From NCBI RefSeq assembly GCF_932526225.1, contig NC_064042.1:4509001-4573000 (forward strand): 64,000 bases of DNA, given 5' to 3'. The stretch is from Nematostella vectensis (lineage: Eukaryota; Cnidaria; Anthozoa; Actiniaria; Edwardsiidae). The notes under the pieces are model-generated. The model saw nothing but the letters and a program-made list of their open reading frames with translations, was not told the DNA's origin and did no database searches. A program made the translations under genes and the position numbers. Positions 12,801 through 22,600 of this stretch are shown here, one piece after another. How positions within the stretch are numbered: the first letter of the stretch is position 1; every line of letters starts with the position of its first letter.

Positions 12801-15469
12801 GCTGGAGTTTGCGAGGAAAAGATACCTCTGCCATGGGTCGCAAGTTCGTTTGATCAAACCGCCGTCCACGATCGTGGACGAGATCTAGAGCGCATGCTCC
12901 GTTCATTAATTACTGGCCACTATTTGAGCCCACAATGACTAGCGCATGCATGAAACGTATATCCGCTGCCGGATAATAAGCCCGCATTCGAAACGGCGTC
13001 CTCCGTAGAAATATCACGCGACTAATTATAAAAAGAAGCCATTCAATGCCTTATCTTCATTTAGAATTTTCTCTCTTTTGACAAACGAGTCAATCTTCCG
13101 TTTACAGGTTTTGCATATTCTTCTGGGAATAGCTGATCTAATTTTACCAAAAAGTTTTGTAACATTTTCTTCGAATCCAACTGTGCGATATTTACATCGA
13201 AGAAACTCGCCTGCCCAGATGTCTTGAAATTAATCCCACAAACAAGACAAAACTCGTCTTTGCTGCGTTTGTTGTTCAACCTTTTTAGTGACGTTTTAGG
13301 TGATTGAAATCGAACAGTTGTTTTTTTTTCGGAGAGGAGAACTAACCGGAGTTTGATTCATGATTTCCGACTAAACCCATGCAAAGCATATTGACAGCTT
13401 TCGCGCGATGGTACGGGTTTTGGCACGTCGGTCGCTTATTAACGCTCACGCATGCGCAACAGAAACAGTCTCGACCCATGGCAGAGGTATCTTTTCCTCG
13501 CGAACTCCAGCCCAGCGAAATACAGAGAAAAGTAGCTCTGCTAGCAGGGAATGTTGTGGATTGTAGGTATCTATATCTATTTGGCCATACATGTACCTTG
13601 CAGCCTCATGAATACAGACTTAAAATCATTAACAGGCTGGTCTTCATATACAATATGGATGGGCATCTTCTCGTCATTCTCCCGCAGTAACTTGACTAAA
13701 GCATACATAAGGGGCATTGACGTCCCTCCATCGGCACAACCATAGTCGACTATGGTGAATGTTGAGTCTTTGGGCGTGGCTGTTGTTGATGCCGCCTTTA
13801 GTACAAGAGGCAGAGCCTCTTCAATGACATCATAACAGCCTTTTGAGTTATCAGAGTAGAACCCGGAGCCATCAGAACCATATGGAATATGGCTGTGGGG
13901 TTTCTATGGAACATTAAATAAAGAACCATATTTACAAACATTTATACGTAGAACAATGTCGAGAAAAGTATCTTCTTATAGCAATTTAGTGGTTTGTGTG
14001 ATAGCAAATTGTTATGCAAGTCTTTATGATTTGCTTTTGTTGGTAGTTACAATGCTTTTCTGAGAATGCATATAACTTGCAGACGGTGCTAGCTAGATAT
14101 ATACCCGGTGGTTCAATCGATAAAAATCAATATCGGAAAACCAATCGATAAATCCAAATAAATCAATAATCTTAATTAATTGATATCGATTGGATCAGAA
14201 AATCGGTAATAATCGATACTCACATGATACTGCCCAATTAGTCAATCAATTATATCGACTACATCGATGAATATTGATCTCTCTGTATATTATAAGTTGG
14301 CTGAGCACAAGTAAGTTAGAATGCATGATTTGCTACATCTCTTCAAACTTCAGCAATAATTTGTTACAAGTAGTGTAGTATACACTATGTACACTGGATT
14401 AACTGTTGGTATTATTTTACAGACTGACTGCAACAATGATTTCACTACTACAAGTTAATTGTGTAGCATCCATAAACATTATTCTGGACAGCTGTGGCAA
14501 TAACTACTGTGGCTACTTTGGCTATTACTAATTGGTGTTGGTTCCTTATTTTGGTATTGGTGTTGGTATTATTTTACGGACTGACTGCAACAATGATTTC
14601 ACTACTACAAGTTAATTGTGTAGCATCCATAAACATTATTCTGGACGGCTGTGGCAATAACTACTGTGGCTACTTTGGCTATTACTAATTGGTGTTGGTT
14701 CCTTATTTTGGTATTGGTGTTGGTATTATTTTACGGACTGACTGCAACAATGATTTCACTACTACAAGTTAATTGTGTAGTATCCATAAACATTATTCTG
14801 GACGGCTGTGGCAATAACTACTGTGGCTACTTTGGCTATTACTAATTGGTGTTGGTTCCTTATTTTGGTATTGGTGTTGGTATTATTGTACGGACTGACT
14901 GCAACAATGATTTTACTACTACAAGTTAATTGTGTAGCATCCATAAACATTATTCTGGACGGCTGTGGCAATAACTACTGTGGCTACTTTGGCTATTACT
15001 AATTGGTGTTGGTTCCTTATTTTGGTATTGGTGTTGGTATTATTTTACGGACTGACTGCAACAATGATTTCACTACTACAAGTTAATTGTGTAGCATCCA
15101 TAAACATTATTCTGGACGGCTGTGGCAATAACTACTGTGGCTACTTTGGCTATTACTAATTGGTGTTGGTTCCTTATTTTTCACGTTTTGTTTGCACATT
15201 TGGATTTAAAATCTCTCAGAATTGTCTTATCAGGTTAACCGAAAAATTGATAATTATCGACTGACCTCACAATTATTTTGCAATCGATTATTATCGATTG
15301 CCGATAAAATTAGTTAATTTTATCGATTAGAATCGATTAATATCGGTTCTATCGGTTGAACACCCCGGGTATATAGCAGGTTGGCAAGCAGCATTCGTTG
15401 CTTAGCTATTCCTTAGACCTTTATAAAGTTGCTGAATTAGGTACTTACATATTCACTGTCAGTAGACAT
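9822..15469 (-). CDS. SABATH-family carboxyl methyltransferase, gene B (complete)
   Basis: Six exons on the minus strand: 15469-15449, 13903-13597, 12254-11976, 11545-11406, 10823-10583 and 9973-9822. All have GT-AG borders and consistent phases (0,1,0,1 for the later joins), giving about 379 residues, the usual SABATH length. Motifs in order: SAM-binding VDYGCADGGT (about residues 59-68), YEDQPVNDFKSVF (93-105), SFFSQCLP and MHWLHD (about 133-158), a beta-strand-type GCSMVLVLLAVDDEG at the start of exon 4, CPYRQKW and EFAKWYIPTLRTWSNSTF in exon 5, and YEADVVTDPSRHG with VHCYMVIKK at the end. It should transfer a methyl group from S-adenosylmethionine to the carboxyl of a small acid; substrate unknown. 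The reading frame is intact despite a solo LTR, a MITE and a DNA transposon in its introns. Confidence 0.88.
11691..11813 (+). mobile_element. solo LTR in intron 3 of gene B
   Basis: A single 123-bp LTR, TGTCATGG...CCATAACA, flanked by a perfect 5-bp duplication CTCAA (11,686-11,690 and 11,814-11,818). The flanks match those of the full elements in genes A and C. The internal part has been lost, as happens by recombination between the two LTRs of one element. Confidence 0.95.
12760..13551. mobile_element. non-autonomous DNA transposon, long TIRs, 9-bp TSD (Mutator-like candidate)
   Basis: A 792-bp element with ~80-bp nearly perfect terminal inverted repeats starting TTCCCTGCTAGCAG. It is flanked by TGTTGTGGA on both sides (12,751-12,759; 13,552-13,560). 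Genes A (about 4,871) and C (about 30,121) show the empty site with one copy of this word, confirming an insertion in gene B alone. Long TIRs plus a 9-bp duplication fit Mutator-like elements. No transposase is seen. It sits in intron 2, about 45 bp past the exon 2 splice donor. Confidence 0.85.
13061..13279 (-). pseudogene. short open frame inside the TIR element, possible captured fragment
   Basis: A 72-codon open frame on the minus strand inside the transposon. It contains FCLVCGINF and later PEEYAKPVNGRL. The Cys-x-x-Cys start resembles N-terminal zinc-finger segments of cnidarian proteins, but I cannot name a family. It has no similarity I recognise to transposases. It may be a host exon fragment captured by the element, or chance. 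Confidence 0.3.
14098..15375. mobile_element. MITE with AATCGATT-rich arms, intron 1 of gene B (expanded)
   Basis: The same element as at 5,420, with the same TATATACCCGG ends, but 1,278 bp long because the centre holds five copies of a 157-bp unit instead of one. Confidence 0.8.
14409..15177. repeat. 157-bp tandem repeat, five copies
   Basis: The unit begins ATTATTTTACGGACTGACTG and contains CATTATTCTGGACGGCTGTGGC. Copies start near 14,411, 14,568, 14,725, 14,882 and 15,039; the spacing is 157 throughout. Copies differ by only a few bases, so the expansion is recent. The single-copy equivalent is present in genes A and C. Repeated 64-codon open frames here are a by-product of the repeat. 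Confidence 0.93.
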
Positions 15470-15936
15470 TGTTTTGAACGTCACGGCAGGTTTATAGATT
15501 GCAGTTTGTTTGAGTAAAATCGGACGTGTTCCAGGGTCGGGATCTTTGCAGTCTTGCGTGACAGATTCCCGCTCATTATGGGGCTCCTGTGGTGAAATCC
15601 CCTGAAGATGGAAATGCATGCTGGGTCGGCCCCACCTACTGATGGGGGAACGAAGAGGCTAAGCGGATTTCGGCCTGAATTTATATACGAAAATACGAGA
15701 AAATGAATGGTGGGCAAAAGATTACTAACACTTTTTTTCTTTATCCATAACATAGAAGTATTGGAAATGTAGTTTGTACATTTATACGGGATTTCCTGGT
15801 TCCACAACGGAAAAACCTGTACAAGAAACATATGGTGCACGATTTAGGGGACGAAATTCCCGTGGCTTCGTGTGTCAGGTCCTGACACCCTGACAATTCT
15901 TGGGTTGCAAATGAGGTCACATCCGCCTCATTAGAT

Positions 15937-16197
15937 ATGCAAAACAGACACGCGAAGATGGTTGTCTACATTTCGTACAAGTGCCGTGCACCTGTTAAAA
16001 CGTCATATTTTTGCGCTGTTTTCGAGTGTACAAATCAATCTATCCAAAAAAGGGAAGGTTTTTCAGGGTTCTGCGGAAATTTTAACGAAAAGGCGAAAGA
16101 AACTACAGAACAACGGCGTGAAAAGCTGCAACATTCGTCTCCAAATGAAAAGGAGCCGAGTCGAAAATCGCAAGAGTTTCCAGTAATTAGTTTGTGA
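15937..16197 (+). pseudogene. possible THAP-type zinc-finger exon remnant (unit B)
   Basis: Duplicate of the 6,692-6,931 segment. This copy has CAVFECTN followed by KREGFSGF and TTEQRREKLQ, closer to a C2CH THAP first half than the unit A copy. No matching second half follows nearby. Confidence 0.33.
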
Positions 16198-16619
16198 AAG
16201 GTATGAAAATCATCCCAATGTCGTGTTTGGTGTTGTAAGTAATTCTGAAATGTGTAATTACGCTGTAAATATTAAAATCCCGTTTTGTCACACGTAGCCC
16301 AAGGCTACTGTCAATAGTTTATAAAGGAATGTATGGGGGGATTTAAGATGCTTAACTATGTTCTCGGTGTATTTAATGCACTCAAACTTTCTTTTCGGTC
16401 AGTTGGCAGAAGTCTTGTTGAGGAACATTTTTCATTTTTGCGCCCACCCTCCTCCTTGGTGGCAGTTTTGTCATTTACTGGGGGGGGGGGGGGGTGTGAA
16501 TAGGGGTATGTAAATCCGCCGATCCGCAACATTTTCGGGGCAAATCCGTGGATCCGCAGATATTTTTAGATCCGCCTGGTTTGACAGATAAACAATAGCA
16601 TTGATTAAAATTCATTTAA

Positions 16620-17622
16620 CCCATTGACTCCTGGCTTTTTTGGAGCTGAATTTACATAAAAACAGACTGAAAACAGATACCTTCCCCCCCTATTCTGAGT
16701 TTTATACAGCCCGTCAAAGTCAAACACAGCTGCACCTAGTCAGCGGTATCCAAGCTTTCCAACAGTGCTTTGCGGTCCCCACTTTTAATCCCTCGTCGTT
16801 GTGCTGAAGCCAGCACAAGTTGATGGTTGCTTGTATTTTTCATCAAAAATACAGCTATGAGCATATTAGGAGAGTGTCTCAGGACATCATGAAGTCTTTT
16901 GGGGCATAATTGAGTACCTTGCTTATGGATATTTGCAAGCAAAGGTGGATTCATGATGATTTTTTCTTGTTTGGCTTTGCCCGGATGAGAAAATAATTTT
17001 CTAATAAATCACCACAGCTCTCCTAAATGCTGTCTTTTCTGAAACCAAATTGATTCCAAAATTGTTTACACTGCTATTCTGGGTCTGTATGAGCTGGAAT
17101 TGATTTGTTTGGCTTCGGGGTGAAAAGACTTCTAAAAAACCATCTGACTTTGGGGAGAGGAGTGTTGACTGGCCCTCCCCTCGTGAATTTTCTCCTGGAT
17201 CTCCCAGAATGCTTTGCAATACGTAAAGATATTTTCGTGGTTGTACAATCCTTCAAGGAATGGACATTGTGTTTTGAGGCCAAGAAAATGTACCTGGAGG
17301 ATCAGAATAAAAGGTATCTATTTGTGTCTTGAGCTGTGTTTGCTGATCTCTCTCCCTTGTGTGGTATTTTGAGCGTTTTACTGAGAGGGGTGATTCTGCT
17401 TTTCTCTCCTTGTTCGATTTGAGATTTGTCAAAGAACCTGTGCTATTATTTGGCTTAAGAGTAGATGCCAACACCTTTGTTGGATGCATATCTGCAAGAC
17501 CATTTATCCCTTAGACTGATGCCTGAGTATCTTTATCTTGTTGTGTTTATTTTGAATTTATGAATTTTTTGGGTTGTGGGTACTTCCCAAAGCCGGTACA
17601 GGCCGGTTGAGGGGTCAATGTG
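16620..17622. mobile_element. non-autonomous DNA transposon with TTAA target duplication (piggyBac-like)
   Basis: About 1.0 kb flanked by TTAA on each side (16,616-16,619 and 17,623-17,626). Inverted ends are CCCATTGACTCC at the left and, on the other strand, CACATTGACCCC at the right. The TTAA duplication suggests piggyBac- or Kolobok-type transposition. Open frames inside (for example minus strand 16,736-16,954) resemble no transposase I know. The flanks match unit A at about 7,345 and 7,738, so about 390 bp of unit A are missing here. Confidence 0.7.
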
Positions 17623-17984
17623 TTAACAATGATTATTAATTATTAATTAATAATTATTAATTAAAATACAGGAGAAAATGCCTTGAAAGGGCCTTTTGGG
17701 CCCCAAACCGTTGAAAGTCCTGGCTACACAACTGAGGTTGTAGAGAAGTAGAGAGGTCTCGTATTGTTATGCCGACCTCTGCAAACTCGTTCCTGAGAAT
17801 AACTTGGTACTTTTATTAGTTGTGTCATTGTATGATTCTAGATTTTCGATGCTATTGAGTTTCAACTACACACTGATGAAGAGGCAGTTGCCTCAAAGTA
17901 TCTTCTTTTTAGCAACTTTGTATGTTAACAAGCGCTACCAGCCATTACTGACAACACCTCATTGCATTCTTTTACAGAATGGTG

Positions 17985-18470
17985 TCAGGGATGTCAGGAC
18001 CTCTACAGACAAACTAGGTGGATTTTATTCATCCCTAGTTGTCAGGGGTGTGAGGACCTCTACAGACAAACTAGGTAGATTTTATTCATCCCTAGTTGTC
18101 AGGGGTGTGAGGACCTCTACAGACAAACTAGGTAGATTTTATTGAGCCTAGTTGTCAGGAGTGTCAGGACTTCTACAGACAAACTAGGTAGATTTTATTG
18201 AGCCTAGTTTTCAGGAGTGTCAGCACTTCTGCAGACAAACTAGGTAGATTTTATTGAGCCTAGTTTTCAGGAGTGTCAGGTCTTCTACACGGCAAACTAG
18301 GTAGATTTTATTGAGCCTAGTTGTCAGGGGTGTGAGGACCTCAACAGACAAACTAGGTAGATTTTACTCATCCCTAGTTGTCAGGAGTGTCAGGGGTGTC
18401 AGGAACTCTACAGACAAACTAGGTAGATTTTACTCATCCCTAGTTGTCAGGAGTTTCAGCATCTCTAAAA
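17985..18470. repeat. ~55-65-bp minisatellite (unit B)
   Basis: Tandem copies of the unit described at 8,100-8,625. Here several units carry TTTTATTGAGCCTAGTT in place of TTTTACTCATCCCTAGTT, so the two arrays have diverged and been homogenised separately. Confidence 0.85.
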
Positions 18471-18474
18471 AAAG

Positions 18475-19660
18475 ACTAATAGATTTCATTCAGCATTATT
18501 TGTGATATAAAAAAAAACTTAAGCAAATTCACATGCCTATTTTATTAAGCAAATTGATTACAATCTGTTTTAGGTTGCATAGAGTTCATGCTTACTGTAT
18601 ACCTCAATAATATTTTCGTACCTCCAAGTGATATCCGGAATTTGATACAAGTTTCTGATAGCAAAAGCTAGTATACTTCGTTGACGTTCTTACGGGTTTC
18701 CTGTGGTGTTAAGGGTTCCCTGTGAAAGATCGCCTCCAAAAAGCCGGTGTTCATCAACCAATCCCAACCATTTATTTTAGAAAATTACTGAAATGAAGGT
18801 GTCAGGGTGTCAGGACTGACAAACAAGAAAAGGGAGAAAATCGTTTCCTAAATCTTGCATGGCATCACAAGAAAGTGTTGATGATAAGCCTGGTAAAATG
18901 CAAGAGCTTAGAAAATACATATAGCTATCTTGGAGATAAAAGCGCACTCTTCTCGACGATATTAATTGAGTTATTTTAGCATCAAACGACGGCGTTGCTA
19001 GTATGTAGTAACATTTGCCGGAAAAAGAGGGGGAAGGGGGAGGGGATTTTACATAATGGAACGTTTGTTCGGGGGAGGGAAAGATTGGAAAGATTTGCTT
19101 GACTTTCAGTGATGTGACAGTACCGATAGAGCAGATATCATGCAAAACACTACTTCTAAAAAGTAATTTCCTCATTGTAAAATTTTCACCTTGGCCCTTA
19201 TTTTAATGTTAATTTTCTTTCATTTCATTGTGTCGTTTTAATGTACAAATCTTGAGTCATAAGTCCTTTTACCAGTTGATTTATATACACGTTAACTTGT
19301 GTAGCAGCCATCAGTCTAATAGGACTCAGGCCTTGTTTACACTGATATGTAGTAGTTCAGATCCCAGCGAGGGCTAGCTCTAAAGGGGTTGGTCACCAGG
19401 CCAAATTGATAAACAGTGAACATCTATTAACCCCCCCCCCCCCCCCCCTTCACTTAGGGAGGTATCTTTACTTGATTAGTTCACATGGGCAAAAATTGTC
19501 CTAAGGAATGCTCTACCGCGTTGGGTAAATAGGCAAATAAAAACACTGTTCCCAATCACAAGATAATGCTTTAATTGAACTTTTGACTAGACACACTGCT
19601 TGAGTAAGTTACTAACTAGTTGTAATAATCATTAAAAAAGTTCATATAAAAGCCTGATCA
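18475..19660. other. intergenic segment between genes B and C
   Basis: Duplicate of 8,640-9,821 and non-coding as far as I can see. It has a longer poly-C run near 19,431-19,448. Confidence 0.5.
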
Positions 19661-22600
19661 CTAAAGATCTGAGCGCTTCTTTATCACCATATAGCAGTGT
19701 ACATAGTTCGCGCCGTGTCTACTTGGATCGGTCACCACATCAGCTTCGTATCGACGGAAGAACTCATCCACAATGGCATCCTTTTCCTTGTCGGTACGAT
19801 CGTCTGACAAGCCTACAATGGAACAAGAAGCTTTTTGTTTTTCAATTAAACCATACAAACGCATCGTCATCTACAAAATATAATTCCGGAAAGACAGTGG
19901 TGGAAATTCTTTAAATGGCCGTTTTGAACAGTGTCAGAAAAGGTAATCCTGTTCGACTTTATTGGAAATGTGACAAGGCTTAGGAAAAGAGTGCGAAAAA
20001 GTCTTATGAAACGTCAGCAAAACTACTCTGTTTTCTCGGAGGCATGAAACATGCCATTTCAACATACCCTATTCCCCCCTTATTCCACCATGCTTTCACA
20101 GACCACCTAGTTATTCTACAGCTTGCCTATAGCTTTTTTTAGTCATACAAGTTTATTCAAGGAACCCAAACTCTAGAACCCATCACTTGATCTGTAAGTG
20201 CTTAGTAATCCAAGTCAGCAAGATGGTGCATTATAGCACCTGGCAAACTCATGGTGATGTACCTTTGTCATCTTTACCCCATCCACCCTAGATACTACCC
20301 GTTACCACATCTTAAAGTGGAATTACCACACGTGAGCAAGGAGGGAATATACCACTTGGCAAAATCATGAGAATGTCCCTTTGTCATCTTTACCCCACCC
20401 TTCCAAAGGTACTACCTATTACCTGATCTGAAAGTGCTATTACTCCATGTACGCAAGGTGGGAATATACCACTTGGCAAACTCATGGGGATCCCCCCTCT
20501 CTTTCAACCACTTCTGTCGATATGGACAGGGAACAATCCCAGTTTTCATGGACACAATTTCCAGGCCAGCTTTTCGGACGGCGCTGTTTTCATCATCGAA
20601 AGGCTTCCTGCATTCAGCCATGGTGCGAAAGTATCCATTAAAGTTTGTCTTGAGGAATTCATCCTATGAAATTAAATTACATATCAGAGAAAGAAGAGAG
20701 GTGAAAGGAAACAATGAAACTTATTATCTATGTGTTCCTATTAGGCTGGGTTCCACTGTAAAACATAAAAGAGAGTGGGAGAGATGGAGGGGAGAGAGAG
20801 TTTATTACATAAATAGAAATTCTGGTTTCCTTTAATTTTAGTGAAGAAGAAAAAATATCTTCCATTTATAAATATGTTATATTTCTCACGGTTTCCTTCT
20901 CACAAATGAGTTGCCAGTGCAGTAGCTAGAAAATGTCTTTTGCCTTTTCATTAGTTTAATTAATCATTATCAATATGCAAAGTACTAATATTTTTGTGCA
21001 AGGCAAATTTGTAGGCAAAATCAATGCAATATTTAAAATGTCCATATCCACATCAAAATCTGTTTTTGGACTGAGGCATATTAAATGCGATAACTCTAAG
21101 ATTTTGCCATTCTTCAATAAGCACACTGCTTTTTGAGGGTTGGGATGGGTTGGGGTGGGCGGATGTGTGTGCATGGAATTCCATGCCATGTGGAGGCAAG
21201 TGCCCCCAATGCCCCACCCCCTGGCCTGCGTCAACATCCTATACCTTGGTGATTGTGCCGTCATCTACCAGTCCTTGCCAAAGATCTCTCATCTGGTGAT
21301 CCACAGAGACTGGTGTGTCTTTAGTGTTGCCTGCATACTGTCCTTCATCATCAACAGCAAGCAGTACCAGGACCATGCTGCAACCTTATAAAAAAAAAAC
21401 AAGACAAAGGTTGCACCTAACTGTAATGATTGCTAACAGCGTGGTGAAGTCCAAGCAGGGGAGAGAAGGGAGGGGCTCCCTTACCCAAAACTCACAAAGA
21501 TGCCAGTCTAACAAAATGATAGGTACTCAATGTCATGGTATCCCTGTGGTATTCATTAATTAGCATAAACACATGTGCTAGAACCAGCCATCTTGAATGG
21601 TACACACAAAGCTAGAAGCTCTATTAAAAGGTTGAGTTACCAGAACCATAACATGGTGTCAGAAGCCAGGATTTAAGGCAGAGCAAGCGGAAACACACCG
21701 GAATACCTGGTCGGTATTTTAAACTCCGTTTGTTGTCAAAATCGTCGAAATATGGCCGAACTCGCTGGTCATCCGGGTCCACAGACCTCCCACAAGCCTT
21801 CAAGAAATTCAGAGCTGTCATATATGTTGTGTACCACACGTTGGGTACCCTGTGGGTACCCCACACACGCGCGCAGGGACTGTAAGTTCTACAATGCCAT
21901 TTGCCGCATATGCAACAAGCGCGGGCATATTTCTGATATGTGCATGTCCAGTACCAATCGCAAAAGAGCACCCCAAGCAAGACCAAACCCACCCACTGCG
22001 TAGAGCAGGATATCTCAGAGGGGGAGGAAGATGAGATCCAGTGCTTACACATTTTCAAATGTGATACAACCAGTCCCCCTATTCTAGTACAAGTCAACAT
22101 TGAAGGGTCCCCGGTTAGCATGGAACTGGACACGGGTTCGTCAGTGTCAATCATCCCGCGCAATGTTTACGAGAGTACATGGAAACACCTAGAGCTCAAA
22201 CCCGCTAAAGTAAAGCTTCGCACGTATGGTAATGAGATAATAGTCCCTATGGGTGTGGTCAGCGCGAACATTAGTTATAACGACCAATGCTGTGAGGCAA
22301 AGATGTATGTCGTGGATGGACCTAGAGTTGCACACTTTGGTCGCTCTTGGCTGCGCCTATTCAAACTCGATTGGCCATCAATCAAGTTGGTTCAAGGCAA
22401 GAACACTGCACTGTCAGACCTCACAGAGAAATATCAAGATGTTTTCAGCGACGAACTAGGCTGTCTCAAGGGAAATGCTGCGCAGCTACACGTCCGTGAT
22501 GGGGCAACTCCAGTACACCAAAAGCACCGCACAGTTCCTTTTTGCCATCCGGCACCAGGTGGAAACAGAACTAGAGAACTTAGAAAAACAGGGGATAATC

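Noticed and set aside
14494-15159. Repeated 64-codon hydrophobic open frames
   Set aside because: They arise from the 157-bp tandem repeat within a MITE; the single-copy equivalent in genes A and C has no such gene.
8100-18470. CRISPR-like direct repeats
   Set aside because: The units are contiguous minisatellite copies without unique spacers, and the genome is an animal's.
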